Assembly: GCF_000369005.1 (NCBI RefSeq)
Contig: NZ_KB849765.1
Location: 897,881 to 961,880 of the forward strand
DNA: 64,000 bases
From: Acinetobacter beijerinckii CIP 110307
Lineage (GTDB): Bacteria > Pseudomonadota > Gammaproteobacteria > Pseudomonadales > Moraxellaceae
Direction: 5' to 3'
Positions 29,441 to 39,859 of this stretch are shown here, one piece after another; position 1 is the stretch's first letter; every line of letters starts with the position of its first letter. The position numbers were made by a program, and so were the translations under genes. The notes below the pieces were generated by a model. That model did no database searches. It worked only from the letters and a program-made list of their open reading frames with translations, and was not told the origin of the DNA.

Positions 29441-31714
29441 ATGCATTATCCTATTTCTCAATTTGGTATTTTCCCTAGAAGTGCACTTTATCTTGCTGTC
29501 TGTAGCTGCTGGTTTGGGGCGGCAGCACATGCTGCAACGGAAGTAATCACAGCTCAAACAGAGGTTTTGCCTACGATTGTCGTAACAGCAGATGAGTCAT
29601 TAGAGAATAATTACACTAAGAAAAATGCCAGTACCTCGACCAAGCTCAATTTGAATATTAAAGAAACGCCACAGTCAGTATCCGTGATTACACAAAAACA
29701 AATCGAAGATATGGGAGCAACGAATTTAGGCGAAGCTTTATTAAATACCACGGGGATTATTTTAACGGGGGATAATACCGAGCGAACCAATTTCTCCATA
29801 CGTGGTTTCAATATGGGGGATGGATGGAACTCCAACTTGATGCAATATGATGGTGTTGCGGTAAATGCAACAAATGTTGCCTCCTCAAAACCAGATATGG
29901 CAATGCTAGAGAGTGTCGAGGTTTTACGTGGAGCAGCAGGACTATTACAAGGCTCAGGAGAACCATCAGGTACAGTTAATTTGATTCGTAAAAAGCCAAC
30001 CGCTGACTTTCATGCCAGTGGTGCTGTGAGCTATGGTTCATGGAATACAGTTCGTGGTGAAGTTGATGTATCTAACCGCTTAAATGAATCAGGAAGTGTA
30101 AGAGGGCGACTGGTTTTAGCTTATCAAGACGGTGATTCTTGGATGAAGGCGGTCACACGGGATACTAATTTACTTTATGGGATTATTAGTGCCGATCTGA
30201 CAAAAAATACCTTACTTAATTTTGGTTACTCGCAACAAAAAGAACATGCTGTGCCAGTCAATAGTTTGCCTCGCTATTCAGATGGTTCTGATATTGGTTT
30301 AGATCGAGACAATTGTGGCTGTGATTATCGAGATTTTTGGGATAAGAAAAATAGCCAAGCCTTTATTGATTTAACGCATCAGTTTGAGAATGGGTGGATG
30401 CTAAAGGGAAGTTATTTAAGAGCTGATATTGATATGGATATGGCTTTTACCAGTTTTGCCTTTGCTTCATCAGGCTCAATTGATAAAACTAACTCAAATG
30501 CAACCATCAATAAATATGGCTATCGTTACAATCAACAACTCGATGTATTTGATCTTTTTACCAAAGGAAAATTCAACCTGTTGGGACGTGAGCATGAGCT
30601 AGTTGCAGGGATCAATCATCAGAAAAATGATACTCCTGGACAATGGACCAGTTGGGATACCATGATGGCGGATGGATCATTATGGGATAGACAGCTCAGC
30701 ACCAAACCTACTGGTATTGAGCAAATGCAGATCAATGTGTTTAATTTTAATCCTTACGCTTTGCCTTATGCTGCACCACGATATGATCAAGATGGTGGTC
30801 GTTCTTATTTAAAAACTGAACAAACGGGTCTTTATCTGACCACTCGTTGGAACTTGGCTGATTCATTAAAATTGATTACAGGTGTACGAGAAAGTAATTT
30901 TAAATATGATTCAAAATATCAAAGTAATGTCTCTGGTAAGTTTGTCGACGGTCGTGCCGTTGATTATAAGAAAGATAATATTTGGACACCTTATGTCGGC
31001 TTAACTTATGATTTTAATGATACTTATACGGGTTATGCGAGTTTCACCGATACCTTTGTGGTACAGAATGTCAAAGATCGTAATCAAAGATTGCTTGATC
31101 CGGTTCAGGGTAATGTCTACGAAATTGGGGTGAAAGGAAGTTTTAATGACGACAAACTGATTGCATCAGTTGCAGCTTTTAGAACCAATCAAATTAATCG
31201 ATCCATCCAAGATCAGAGCAGCAAAGGGCAATGTACATTTAATGGTGGAGAGGGATACTGTAATGTCTCTGCTGGTGAAGTGATTAGCGAAGGGATTGAA
31301 ACGGAATTACGTGGAGAAGTGTTACCTCATTTAAATCTGTCAGCAGGTTATACCTACAATACAACGGAATATAAAAAAGATCTGACTAAGCAAGGGCAAA
31401 CCTTCAACGAAACCACGCCTGAACATATTGCTCGTTTATTTGCGACTTATAAACTAGCCAATAACTTAACCGTGGGTGGTGGGGTAAATTATCAGAGTGA
31501 GTGGTTAGTGGGTCGTTATGGTTCTAAGTCTGCAAAGCAGGAAGGCTATGCATTGGTCAACCTGATGGCAAGTTATCCATTGAGTGAAAATATTACGATT
31601 GCTGTCAATGCCAATAATGTCTTTGATAAAAAGTACTATTCATATTTAACCACGGACTCGAATCGGTATGGTGAACCAAGAAATATGAAGCTAACGCTAC
31701 GCGCAAAGTTTTAA
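29441..31714 (+). CDS. TonB-dependent siderophore receptor (ferric uptake)
   Basis: This 757-residue outer-membrane receptor has a signal peptide (cleaved near AAAHAA), a TonB box (PTIVVTAD), and a plug domain (about 60-165: KETPQSVSVITQKQIEDMG, FSIRGF, SVEVLRGAAGLLQGSGEPSGTVNLIRKKP). The beta-barrel ends in LTLRAKF. The plug signature is that of hydroxamate/catecholate ferric-siderophore receptors such as FhuE/FpvA-like proteins. ATG 29441 has GGAGAG four bases upstream. A Fur box overlaps the 5' region. No siderophore synthesis genes are nearby, so it may take up a foreign siderophore. Confidence 0.9.
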   Translation: MHYPISQFGIFPRSALYLAVCSCWFGAAAHAATEVITAQTEVLPTIVVTADESLENNYTKKNASTSTKLNLNIKETPQSVSVITQKQIEDMGATNLGEALLNTTGIILTGDNTERTNFSIRGFNMGDGWNSNLMQYDGVAVNATNVASSKPDMAMLESVEVLRGAAGLLQGSGEPSGTVNLIRKKPTADFHASGAVSYGSWNTVRGEVDVSNRLNESGSVRGRLVLAYQDGDSWMKAVTRDTNLLYGIISADLTKNTLLNFGYSQQKEHAVPVNSLPRYSDGSDIGLDRDNCGCDYRDFWDKKNSQAFIDLTHQFENGWMLKGSYLRADIDMDMAFTSFAFASSGSIDKTNSNATINKYGYRYNQQLDVFDLFTKGKFNLLGREHELVAGINHQKNDTPGQWTSWDTMMADGSLWDRQLSTKPTGIEQMQINVFNFNPYALPYAAPRYDQDGGRSYLKTEQTGLYLTTRWNLADSLKLITGVRESNFKYDSKYQSNVSGKFVDGRAVDYKKDNIWTPYVGLTYDFNDTYTGYASFTDTFVVQNVKDRNQRLLDPVQGNVYEIGVKGSFNDDKLIASVAAFRTNQINRSIQDQSSKGQCTFNGGEGYCNVSAGEVISEGIETELRGEVLPHLNLSAGYTYNTTEYKKDLTKQGQTFNETTPEHIARLFATYKLANNLTVGGGVNYQSEWLVGRYGSKSAKQEGYALVNLMASYPLSENITIAVNANNVFDKKYYSYLTTDSNRYGEPRNMKLTLRAKF

Positions 31715-31725
31715 AATAGGCTTCC

Positions 31726-31756
31726 GTGAATGGTTGTAATTTACACAATCATTCAC
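31726..31756. terminator. Hairpin after siderophore receptor gene
   Basis: GTGAATGGTTGT and ACAATCATTCAC pair over 12 bp (one G-U) with a seven-base loop. There is no T-tract, so intrinsic termination is doubtful. Confidence 0.4.
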
Positions 31757-31929
31757 GACTAGCAGCGTCTTGCTTGTACAGGATTTTGATTTTGTTATGT
31801 ATTGAATGAATATAAACCAAAATAAAACGACAACTAGAGTCGCAGAAACTTGATCAAAGTCATTAAAATTGAGTAAGTTAATCAAGTGCCTTGTTGGGTA
31901 TCAATATCATATTTAAATTGGGGAAAAAT

Positions 31930-32439
31930 ATGGAATTACATAGTCGAGTTTATTATAAACATCCTGATGCAAAGGTAATGGGGCAGCTGGAAACGCTATT
32001 CAAAGATCATGATGGAAGTTCGGAGAGATTTTTAGAAGTCGCATTGACGATCAACCCAGAAAGTACTGAACTGGCACAAGATTTATTGGATCAAGTCGAT
32101 TCGATTCAATATGATTTGGGACCAGAAACTTTAAACTATATTGCTGGCTATGCCGTTTTAGATTTTACGCATGGTTCAGAAGGTGATGAAGTCATTGAAA
32201 ATATTTTAGTCTTTTTAAAGGCTTTAATTCCTGAAATTTCAGTACAAGCATGGGGCTGTGGTGATGATGATCCGTGGGAGTTTTGGTTCAAATTTGATGG
32301 GGATGAACTTATTCGTGAAGATGATGAACCATTCAATGATCCTGACGAAGATGAAGAGATTAAAGCTTCTATTTATACATGGTGGCATCAAGAGCTACCT
32401 TCAGAGATTAAAGAAGGTTTCTTGAACGAAGAACAATAA
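31930..32439 (+). CDS. Hypothetical acidic protein, not recognised
   Basis: This 169-residue soluble protein is very acidic, particularly near the C-terminus (DDEPFNDPDEDEE). It has a WGCGDDDPWEFWFKFDGDELIREDD segment, pointing to a compact beta-rich domain. The start at 31930 follows GGGGA by five bases; an upstream in-frame ATG at 31891 has no ribosome binding site. It sits alone between the siderophore receptor and ygiQ and has its own terminator. No family motif is known to me. Confidence 0.6.
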   Translation: MELHSRVYYKHPDAKVMGQLETLFKDHDGSSERFLEVALTINPESTELAQDLLDQVDSIQYDLGPETLNYIAGYAVLDFTHGSEGDEVIENILVFLKALIPEISVQAWGCGDDDPWEFWFKFDGDELIREDDEPFNDPDEDEEIKASIYTWWHQELPSEIKEGFLNEEQ

Positions 32440-32458
32440 TTATCAACAAGTTATGCCT

Positions 32459-32505
32459 ATATTCCCTCAAGTGGTTACAAATAGCTGCTGAGGGAATATC
32501 TTTGT
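32459..32505 (+). terminator. Probable terminator after the acidic hypothetical gene
   Basis: ATATTCCCTCA and TGAGGGAATAT form a perfect 11-bp stem with a 19-base loop, followed by a T-rich run. Confidence 0.6.
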
Positions 32506-32606
32506 TTGTTTTTTAACCTATAAAAATGAATCAAATTCATGTTAAAATGATCGGCTTTCATCTTTGATGCTATCCCAGCATTTCAGCTAGCCGAGATTCG
32601 CAAGCC

Positions 32607-34988
32607 ATGTCTACTGCCTATACCATGCAGACCGCGCCAAAAGCGTTGTTTGATTACGACAAATATTGGGCGTCGTGTTTTGAACCCGCACCATTTTTGC
32701 CGATGTCACGAGAAGAAATGGATCTGCTTGGCTGGGATGCGTGTGACTTTATCCTCGTTTGCGGCGATGCTTATATTGATCATCCATCCTTTGTTTCAGG
32801 TGTGATTGGACGTGTATTAGAGGCGCAAGGCTTTCGTGTTGGTATTATTGCGCAACCTGACTGGACCAATGCAGAAAGTTTCCGTGTATTAGGAAAACCA
32901 ACGATTGCTTGGGGCGTGACCGCAGGTAATATGGATTCAATGATCAACCGTTATACGGCAGATCGTAAAATCCGTTCGGATGATGCCTATTCTCCAAATA
33001 ATGAAGCGAATAAGCGTCCAGATCGTGCTGCAACGGTATATTGCCAACGTTGTCGTGAAGCTTACCCAGATGTGCCTGTATTGCTGGGTGGGATTGAAGG
33101 TAGTCTACGTCGTATCGCACATTATGATTATTGGTCAGACAAAGTTCGCCGTTCAATCTTGATGGATTCTAAAGCTGATTTATTGATGTATGGTAATGGT
33201 GAGCGTGCCATTATTGATGTGATGCATCGTTTAGCCAAAGGTGAAAAAGTTCACGAGATCACAGATGTTCGCGGTACAGCATTTATTATCAATAAACATA
33301 ATAAAAAATCGAAAGCAAAATTCGTTGAAATCGCCAGTAACGATGTCGATACCATCGGACGTGTTGATCAAATCATCAATCCTTATGTGATGACTGAAGA
33401 TATTGATGGCTGTGAAGTTGAAAAAGAAAAAGGCAACTCACTGGCGCAGTATCAAAACTTCCAAAAAGAATTTGTGGCAAACCCAATTGTACGTGAAGGC
33501 GACAATCTAGATCCAGATACGCAGATCGTACAGCTGAAACCTGCACCATCAAAAGCAATTAAACATAAATTACCGCCACGTGAATTGGCGGTAATTCGGT
33601 TACCTTCTTATGAAGAAGTGGCTGAGGATCAGGTACTCTATGCACATGCCAACCGTATTTTGCATCTAGAAACCAACCCAGGTAATGCTCGTGCATTGGT
33701 ACAACGTCATGGTGAGCGTGATGTTTGGATTAATCCACCACCGATTCCGTTAACCACGGAAGAAATGGATTATGTATTTGATTTACCTTATGCACGTTTA
33801 CCGCATCCGTCTTATGAGAATGCGCGTTTCCCTGCTTTTGATATGATCAAATTCTCGGTCAATATCATGCGTGGTTGTTTTGGTGGTTGTACTTTCTGTT
33901 CGATTACAGAACATGAAGGTCGTATTATTCAAAACCGTTCTGAAGAATCAATTCTTCGTGAAATTGAAAAGATCCGTGATACTGCACCTCAATTTACAGG
34001 CATTATCTCAGACTTAGGTGGTCCAACAGCAAACATGTATCGTTTGCATTGTAACGATCCTGAGATTGAAAAGAATTGCCGTAAACCATCTTGTGTCTAT
34101 CCGGGCGTTTGTCAAAACTTACACACCGATCATGCACCATTGGTTCAGCTTTATCGTAAAGCACGTGAAATCAAAGGTGTGAAGAAGATTTTGATTGGTT
34201 CAGGTCTCCGTTATGATCTTGCAGTATTAAATCCTGAATATGTCAAAGAATTAGTCCAGCACCATGTCGGTGGCTACCTGAAAATTGCGCCTGAACATAC
34301 CGAAAATGGTCCATTATCGAAGATGATGAAACCGGGAATTGGTACCTATGATCGTTTCAAACAAATGTTTGAGCGTTTTAGTAAGGAAGCAGGTAAAGAA
34401 CAATATTTGATTCCATACTTCATTGCGGCGCATCCTGGAACGACCGATTACGACATGATGAACTTGGCAATTTGGTTGAAAAAGAATGGTTTCCGTGCCG
34501 ATCAGGTACAGACTTTCTATCCTTCACCAATGGCGACAGCGACCACGATGTATTACACAGGCAAAAACCCATTGTCTAAAGTGGCGCGTTATACTGAAAA
34601 TGTTGATATTGTAAAAGGTGAAAAACGCCGTCGTTTACACAAAGCATTCTTACGTTACCATGATCCAAACAACTGGCCATTATTACGTGAAGCGTTAAAG
34701 GAAATGGGACGTGTTGATCTGATCGGTAATTCAAAACAGCATTTGATTCCAACCTATCAACCACAAGGTACTGCTGAGGGTGAGTATAAGTCTGCGCGTA
34801 AAAAGAATTCGACCGTTGCTGGAGATTCGGTAAAACGTGGACAACCACAAACTCGTTCACAATCGGGTCAGAAGCATACACAAAAGGGACAAGTTTTAAC
34901 TCAGCACACGGGTTTACCACCGCGTGAGACTGGTGAAAAAAGACCATTTTCTGGAAAGCCAAAGTCCAAAGCGAAAACCAATCGTTAA
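32607..34988 (+). CDS. YgiQ-family radical SAM protein
   Basis: A 793-residue protein of the UPF0313/YgiQ family. It has an N-terminal domain (about 1-370), then the radical SAM core with the 4Fe-4S cysteines C424, C428 and C431 in CFGGCTFC, followed by ITEHEGR and a second conserved Cys cluster ([15 protein letters not shown]), typical of the family. The C-terminal tail (about 735-793) is basic and low-complexity ([14 protein letters not shown] and on). The reaction is unknown. The Shine-Dalgarno is weak. A strong terminator follows. Confidence 0.9.
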   Translation: MSTAYTMQTAPKALFDYDKYWASCFEPAPFLPMSREEMDLLGWDACDFILVCGDAYIDHPSFVSGVIGRVLEAQGFRVGIIAQPDWTNAESFRVLGKPTIAWGVTAGNMDSMINRYTADRKIRSDDAYSPNNEANKRPDRAATVYCQRCREAYPDVPVLLGGIEGSLRRIAHYDYWSDKVRRSILMDSKADLLMYGNGERAIIDVMHRLAKGEKVHEITDVRGTAFIINKHNKKSKAKFVEIASNDVDTIGRVDQIINPYVMTEDIDGCEVEKEKGNSLAQYQNFQKEFVANPIVREGDNLDPDTQIVQLKPAPSKAIKHKLPPRELAVIRLPSYEEVAEDQVLYAHANRILHLETNPGNARALVQRHGERDVWINPPPIPLTTEEMDYVFDLPYARLPHPSYENARFPAFDMIKFSVNIMRGCFGGCTFCSITEHEGRIIQNRSEESILREIEKIRDTAPQFTGIISDLGGPTANMYRLHCNDPEIEKNCRKPSCVYPGVCQNLHTDHAPLVQLYRKAREIKGVKKILIGSGLRYDLAVLNPEYVKELVQHHVGGYLKIAPEHTENGPLSKMMKPGIGTYDRFKQMFERFSKEAGKEQYLIPYFIAAHPGTTDYDMMNLAIWLKKNGFRADQVQTFYPSPMATATTMYYTGKNPLSKVARYTENVDIVKGEKRRRLHKAFLRYHDPNNWPLLREALKEMGRVDLIGNSKQHLIPTYQPQGTAEGEYKSARKKNSTVAGDSVKRGQPQTRSQSGQKHTQKGQVLTQHTGLPPRETGEKRPFSGKPKSKAKTNR

Positions 34989-34995
34989 TTTCAAA

Positions 34996-35033
34996 CAAAA
35001 AAGAAGGCATTAAAAAATGCCTTCTTTTTTATG
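34996..35033 (+). terminator. Rho-independent terminator after ygiQ-like gene
   Basis: AAAAAAGAAGGCATT and AATGCCTTCTTTTTT form a long stem with a short A-rich loop and a T-tract. Confidence 0.9.
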
Positions 35034-35303
35034 TAAATTTGAGGTCGATCACAATTTACTCATAAAACTATAAGTTATAGAAACATATACTGACAATAAC
35101 GACTTGAATCTTGAGCCTGTAATGATTATAAATAAAGGGCAGAGGGCTTTTATGACTTTGGTCTACTTGTCAAATACCATTAAAAAATTTAAGTTTGAAC
35201 TGCTAAAATTACTTTGCTATCGCTCGTTGTTGATTAGAAGTGTTGATTAAAAAAATGGCTTGAAGCCAAACGATTATAAAAAATCTAAAGGGATTCGTTA
35301 GAA
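35034..35303. other. Intergenic region without a supported gene
   Basis: An A/T-rich stretch upstream of the DUF2726 gene. It contains CTATAA-G-TTATAG (about 35068-35080), TGGCTT-G-AAGCCA near 35256, and a 32-codon frame at 35152-35250 with AGAGGG before its ATG. None of these is strong enough to call. Confidence 0.5.
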
Positions 35304-35840
35304 ATGTATTATTTTATAACAATAGTAGGACTACTGCTGATTGCAGCGCTTGCATTACGGCGTTTACATCAAAACCAACGTCAAGACAGTCCATTAAAAC
35401 GTCGTGGTATTCTCAATATCTCTGAGCAAATCACCTTGATGCGTTTACAGGCTGTGCTACCACGTCATACAATTTTGGCGCATGTTTCTTTTGATGCGCT
35501 ATTGACCACTAAATTTGTTCATACACGCAAAAAGTACCAAGGTTTGGTTGCTGATTTTGTTGTACTCGACCAGCAACATCAAGTGCTCGCGATTATTGAA
35601 ATTGCAGATGAATCGTATGTGAATCGTCTGCATCAAAAACATTATCAAGATAGCTTATTGGAGTTAGCGGGTTATCGCGTGTTGAGATATAGCAGCATTC
35701 CAACTGAACACGAGTTAAGAGTGGATTTGGTTCCTGATTTATTTGAACCAAATATCGCTACTGCTACTTCTCACACGACCATGCCGCAGACAGATCGTAT
35801 GATGAAATACAATAATATTCTTGCGGTGAAGTCTACTTAA
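35304..35840 (+). CDS. DUF2726 protein, membrane-anchored nuclease-like fold
   Basis: This 178-residue protein begins with one membrane helix (about 2-20) and a basic stretch. A DUF2726 domain (about 40-150) follows, which belongs to the restriction-endonuclease-like superfamily: KYQGLVADFVVLDQQHQVLAIIEIADES gives the D-x(n)-E-x-A pattern where active nucleases have E-x-K, so the catalytic Lys is replaced here. Activity is uncertain. It overlaps the last 4 bp of the convergent RidA gene. Confidence 0.72.
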   Translation: MYYFITIVGLLLIAALALRRLHQNQRQDSPLKRRGILNISEQITLMRLQAVLPRHTILAHVSFDALLTTKFVHTRKKYQGLVADFVVLDQQHQVLAIIEIADESYVNRLHQKHYQDSLLELAGYRVLRYSSIPTEHELRVDLVPDLFEPNIATATSHTTMPQTDRMMKYNNILAVKST

Positions 35841-36193
35841 TCTGGGCGAACTGCGGTAACGGTCATTTCGACTAAAACATCAGGTGTATAAAGTTTAGAT
35901 TCTACACAGGTACGTGCTGGGGGATGACCTTCAGCAATCCATGCATCCCAAACCGCATTCATCGCTGCATAATCTTTCTCGATGTCTTTAAGAAAAATAA
36001 GTACAGATAATATATGAGTTTTATCTGTACCTGCTTCTGCAAGTAAACGATCGATATTATCTAATGTTTGCTGTGTTTGAGCGGTCACATCTACACTGGT
36101 ATCATCTGCTAATTGACCTGCTAAATGAACCAAATTTCCACAAATTGCGACTTCGCAGTAACGAGAAGTGACATGCAAACGCTGCACAGACAT
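35837..36193 (-). CDS. RidA-family enamine/imine deaminase
   Basis: This 118-residue protein matches the RidA/YjgF/UK114 family: VHLAGQLADD near the N-terminus, then the C-terminal signature PARTCVESKLYTPDVLVEMTVTAV with the conserved Arg that holds the substrate carboxylate. RidA proteins hydrolyse reactive 2-aminoacrylate-type enamines and imines in the cytosol. Several subfamilies exist and this one is not the archetypal RidA by length (family about 128), so the substrate may differ. Ends in a 4-bp convergent overlap with the DUF2726 gene. Confidence 0.85.
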   Translation of the reverse strand: MSVQRLHVTSRYCEVAICGNLVHLAGQLADDTSVDVTAQTQQTLDNIDRLLAEAGTDKTHILSVLIFLKDIEKDYAAMNAVWDAWIAEGHPPARTCVESKLYTPDVLVEMTVTAVRPD

Positions 36194-36269
36194 AAGATTT
36201 ACCTGATTTAAAAAACGATAGAAAAGATTGTACTTGATACAATTCTTACGCAGTGTAAATTAGTTTAAA

Positions 36270-36473
36270 TTAGGCTGAAAAAGTTTCTATTTCCATTAAT
36301 TTACGTTGTTTGAAAATCAAAATAGAGTGGAATTGTGGGCAAATAATAATATTGCCAAGATTCAAAAATTGAATTTTGGCTTGTCGAAGTTGATTTAAGC
36401 AAACCGCAATTGAACTCTGGTTCGGACACAGTTGTTTGAGTTGGCTTAAAGCTGAAGTGGTCGTGTGATGCAT
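36270..36473 (-). CDS. Small hypothetical protein (67 aa)
   Basis: Start at 36473 is chosen because AAGGA lies eight bases upstream; an open extension to 36599 overlaps creD and has no ribosome binding site. The product, MHHTTTSALSQLKQL to KLMEIETFSA, is soluble with two Cys (QLCPNQ, IIICPQF). It lies 61 bp downstream of creD on the same strand. Not recognised; coding is likely but unproven. Confidence 0.5.
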   Translation of the reverse strand: MHHTTTSALSQLKQLCPNQSSIAVCLNQLRQAKIQFLNLGNIIICPQFHSILIFKQRKLMEIETFSA

Positions 36474-36534
36474 GGTGTTATTCCTTATCATCATCGTAAA
36501 AAATTGGGCAAAGATATGACTTTGCCCGATTCGT

Positions 36535-37938
36535 TTATATGTTTTGTTGTTCGGATTGATACCAATTGACATGGCGTGTGATGTACATGACGGATGCAAT
36601 TAAGATGAAAGATAAAATGGAGCCAAATAAGAAAGTTTTTCCGCTAGATTGTAGTAATAGATACATCATGCCGTATAAAGCACTGAGCAAAACACCGAAG
36701 AGTATGGCTGCTTTAAAACCTTGAACAACGAAGTATAAATACCACGTAATTAAACCAATACATGCGACTGCCGCAATTAGATAAGCGAGGGAAAAAGCGT
36801 AATATTCGCTGATAGATAGCAGTAAAACAAAGAACACACCTTGTGCCATGGCAACCAAAGCATACTGAACAGGATGAATTTTAAGATTCTTCAAAACTTC
36901 GAATAAAAAGAAGCAACCAAAGGTAATAATGATCACCATAATGCCATATTTGATGGCACGATCAGTTTGGGTATAAATATTGACGGGTTCTAAAAACTGA
37001 GTCGAAATGCCCGAAATATTGTTTGAAGATGTATTTGAAGCAGCATAAGCAGCTTCAACATCACTGATCAGATTGCTTTGAGTATTTAAAGCTTGGTAAA
37101 AACACTGACTGTTTTCACAAGTTGAGAGACGATCTAAATTACGTTTACCTAAAGCAATATTTTTCCAATCTGCTTCAAAAAGTTGTCTTTTGCTGAGTTT
37201 CTTAAACGGTAAACTTTGACCATCGTATTTCACATCACCCCAATTGCCTTTAGCTTGATATGTCATTTCGTAACTGGTTGGGATAAAGGCAAATTCGCTT
37301 AAACCTTCTAGACCAAATTGCAGATTAAAGCTAAAACCTTGTTGGAATTTTTGGATCAGTTCAGGATATTGCTTGCTGGTGATATGCAGTAGATCAAAGC
37401 CATGTTGCCCTTGGCTTTGCTCAGAAAAGTCAAATTTATAATTTTTTCCATCAATATTAAAGGTTGGCTTGGCGTTTAGACCGCGAGCATCTTGGATAGG
37501 AAAAATGATTTCAGCTTGATCCCAAAGATAGTTGTGTTGTGGTTCAATCGTAGCGCCTTTAAATACGCCTTTTCCTTGCATGTGATTTTGATAACTAATC
37601 GCTTTATACATACTACGTTTGTAGGTATTGTCTGAAACTTTAAATTGAGCTGTCCAGTCTGTTGTTTCTGCACCTAAGCTAATAAATGCCGTTTGCGTAC
37701 AATCGTAAGTTTTCTTTTTTTCATCGGTACATGTAGTTTGAATTTGATAGGGAAGTTTTAAATAGGGTGCAATCACTTGTTGTGGGCGAATTTGTTCTTT
37801 TGCGATGTCCTGAATCACTTGTTGTTGATAGCTTTGGCGTTCATCTACTAAGTTAGAGATGAAAAAAAGACCAATATAAAAAATCAAAATCAGGAACAAA
37901 ATCGCTCCTATTTTCAGATTAATAAAGTTTCTGCGCAT
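36535..37938 (-). CDS. creD: CreD inner-membrane protein
   Basis: About 467 residues. One N-terminal membrane helix (KIGAILFLILIFYIGLFFI) is followed by a large periplasmic domain (about 45-310), then a cluster of five to six membrane helices at the C-terminus (from TDRAIKYGIMVIIITFGCFFLFEVL). This is the architecture of CreD, target of the CreBC two-component system and linked to envelope integrity and beta-lactam response. Start 37938 has GGA seven bases upstream; ATG 37956 is an alternative. It follows creC by about 57 bp, so it belongs to the cre operon. Confidence 0.88.
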   Translation of the reverse strand: MRRNFINLKIGAILFLILIFYIGLFFISNLVDERQSYQQQVIQDIAKEQIRPQQVIAPYLKLPYQIQTTCTDEKKKTYDCTQTAFISLGAETTDWTAQFKVSDNTYKRSMYKAISYQNHMQGKGVFKGATIEPQHNYLWDQAEIIFPIQDARGLNAKPTFNIDGKNYKFDFSEQSQGQHGFDLLHITSKQYPELIQKFQQGFSFNLQFGLEGLSEFAFIPTSYEMTYQAKGNWGDVKYDGQSLPFKKLSKRQLFEADWKNIALGKRNLDRLSTCENSQCFYQALNTQSNLISDVEAAYAASNTSSNNISGISTQFLEPVNIYTQTDRAIKYGIMVIIITFGCFFLFEVLKNLKIHPVQYALVAMAQGVFFVLLLSISEYYAFSLAYLIAAVACIGLITWYLYFVVQGFKAAILFGVLLSALYGMMYLLLQSSGKTFLFGSILSFILIASVMYITRHVNWYQSEQQNI

Positions 37939-38013
37939 GGTGGATTCCATTGTCATTGTGCTATGACAAGTATCTCGAATCGATATGCGTTCTAAATGAG
38001 TTGTTATTGAAGC

Positions 38014-39480
38014 TTATGTGAAGTTTCGATGAAGTATAATTTTTACCAGTATCCCTGATTTGTGTTTCTCTAAGAAATTCAAATCATTTTCAGGGATATT
38101 TTGAATGCTGATGTGACCTTGATGCTGTTGGATAATCTGCTGCACGATACTCAGACCAATACCTGTGCTTCGTTGCTGATTATGCGGACGTGGTAATGAA
38201 AAATAGGTTTCAAAGACACGATTTAAAGCGTATTCAGGAATAGCTTCCCCCTCATTGAATAATAGAATTTCAATGTCATTAGTAACGGTAATTTCCCTGA
38301 GTTGAATGGCGAGAACACTTTGTTCAGGGCAAAAGTCTCTTGCGTTATCTAAGACATTATTGATGGCTTGTTTCAGCCAAAAGGGATCAGCATAGATTGA
38401 GCAATCTTCAGGAAGATTCAGCTCTATTTGAATCTGTTTAATTTGAAGAGCACTCTGTTGTTGTATCACACAATCCCGAATCAATTTTGATAAATCAATA
38501 TTTTGAAACTCTAAAGCATGCTGATTCTTCTCTAGGCGTGTTAGCAATAGCATGCGTTCGATTAAGGATTGCAAGCGATGACTTTGCGCAACAATATGTG
38601 CTGCAAATTTTTGTTGATCTTCTAATGGTAGATCATCTTGTAATAGTTCCGCACTGGCTTGAATTGCCGTGAGTGGACTTTTTAACTCGTGGGTTAGCGT
38701 ATTGACATAGTTCTCGACATAAGCGCGATCTTCGAGTTTTTCTCGCATTTCACTTAATGCTTGAGTCACTTGGTTAAGCTCTTTGGCAGAATAAAAGAAT
38801 GGAGCCTGATTGACGGGTGCTAGCGCCTGAGCATAACGACGCACTTTATCAATACTGTGTCTTAACCAATATGCCACCATGCTTGCGAGTAATAAACTCA
38901 GTGCAGCGATCCATAGTGCTTGATGAATGAGTTGACGTTCTGCGCGAGCAATATAAGGCTGTACGGATTGATTCGGTTTACCAATACTGACTACACCAAG
39001 TAATTGTTGTTTGTAGATAATAGGTGCAGCAATATGCATCACGCTGCTGTTTCGATCATAAGGATTGGTTGCAGTAGATCGTGCGCCGTATTTACCTTGC
39101 AGCGTCAAATAAACATCATTCCATTTTGAATAATCTTGTCCAACCGCTTGTCCTTCTGAGTCGTAGATGACAATACCGTGCTGATCTGTAATATACAGTT
39201 GTTGGTTAATTTCATCTTTTTGATGCTGCCAAATTGTGGCGTTGATTTGGCGAGATAATGCTGCTTGAATTTTTTGATCAAATTCAGGTGTACTAACTTC
39301 TTGTTGCGCCACATCTTCTGCAATCAGTTGGGCAATAATATTGGCATTCTCGGCGAGAGTATCTTCGACCACTTGGCGGACATTTGGTTTAACCTGTTGA
39401 TTCAACGTATAAGCAATTAAACTCAGGCTTAGCACGACCACCAAGCTAAAGAAAAACCAAATGCGGATAAAGATGGACAT
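38014..39480 (-). CDS. creC: CreC sensor histidine kinase
   Basis: This 488-residue inner-membrane kinase has a first helix at about 7-25, a periplasmic sensor domain (about 30-185), a second helix (ALWIAALSLLLASMVAYWL), a HAMP-like linker, HisKA with THELKSPLTAIQ (phospho-His near 265), and HATPase with NNVLDNARDF, an atypical G1 box (LLFNEGEAIPEYAL) and STGIGLSIVQQIIQQH. It partners CreB and controls creD. It is separated from creB by two unrelated small genes, unlike the usual adjacent arrangement. Confidence 0.9.
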   Translation of the reverse strand: MSIFIRIWFFFSLVVVLSLSLIAYTLNQQVKPNVRQVVEDTLAENANIIAQLIAEDVAQQEVSTPEFDQKIQAALSRQINATIWQHQKDEINQQLYITDQHGIVIYDSEGQAVGQDYSKWNDVYLTLQGKYGARSTATNPYDRNSSVMHIAAPIIYKQQLLGVVSIGKPNQSVQPYIARAERQLIHQALWIAALSLLLASMVAYWLRHSIDKVRRYAQALAPVNQAPFFYSAKELNQVTQALSEMREKLEDRAYVENYVNTLTHELKSPLTAIQASAELLQDDLPLEDQQKFAAHIVAQSHRLQSLIERMLLLTRLEKNQHALEFQNIDLSKLIRDCVIQQQSALQIKQIQIELNLPEDCSIYADPFWLKQAINNVLDNARDFCPEQSVLAIQLREITVTNDIEILLFNEGEAIPEYALNRVFETYFSLPRPHNQQRSTGIGLSIVQQIIQQHQGHISIQNIPENDLNFLEKHKSGILVKIILHRNFT

Positions 39481-39497
39481 AGTTTTACTTCAAGAAT

Positions 39498-39785
39498 TTA
39501 AGTCATTAGATCAAAAGGTAATTGAATCTTTTTAGCTTCAATCTCAAGTATATCTCCAGATTGTATTTCTATTTTAAGATATGTATTACCATTCAATAAA
39601 GTAGAATAATTTAATATCTGGTTGATAGAAATACTTTCTCCCCATTCATTTTTTCTTGAAAGGTTGAAAGCTGTAAATTTTTCTACTAGATAAATTTTAT
39701 CTTCTGACTGAGTATTTTTAAGATGAATTTTAAGATTGGATTGAATCCAATCTATATGAATAGAGATGAGTGACCAATCATGCAT
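39498..39785 (-). CDS. Small hypothetical protein inside the cre operon (95 aa)
   Basis: A 95-residue soluble beta-rich protein (MHDWSLISIHIDWIQ to KKIQLPFDLMT). Base composition is much richer in A/T than the flanking creC and creB. It lies between creB and creC on the same strand, 17 bp before creC, so it is co-transcribed. The pattern of alternating hydrophobic residues suggests a beta-barrel of the small immunity-protein type, but no partner toxin is present. Not recognised. Confidence 0.6.
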   Translation of the reverse strand: MHDWSLISIHIDWIQSNLKIHLKNTQSEDKIYLVEKFTAFNLSRKNEWGESISINQILNYSTLLNGNTYLKIEIQSGDILEIEAKKIQLPFDLMT

Positions 39786-39859
39786 AATATTATTTTCTTT
39801 ATCTGTGATGATTCATAATTATAACTTCTATTAAGTACACTTTAATTTAAAAAATTAAA

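Noticed and set aside
35152-35250. 32-codon frame with AGAGGG before its ATG
   Set aside because: Very short, no recognisable product; composition as intergenic sequence.
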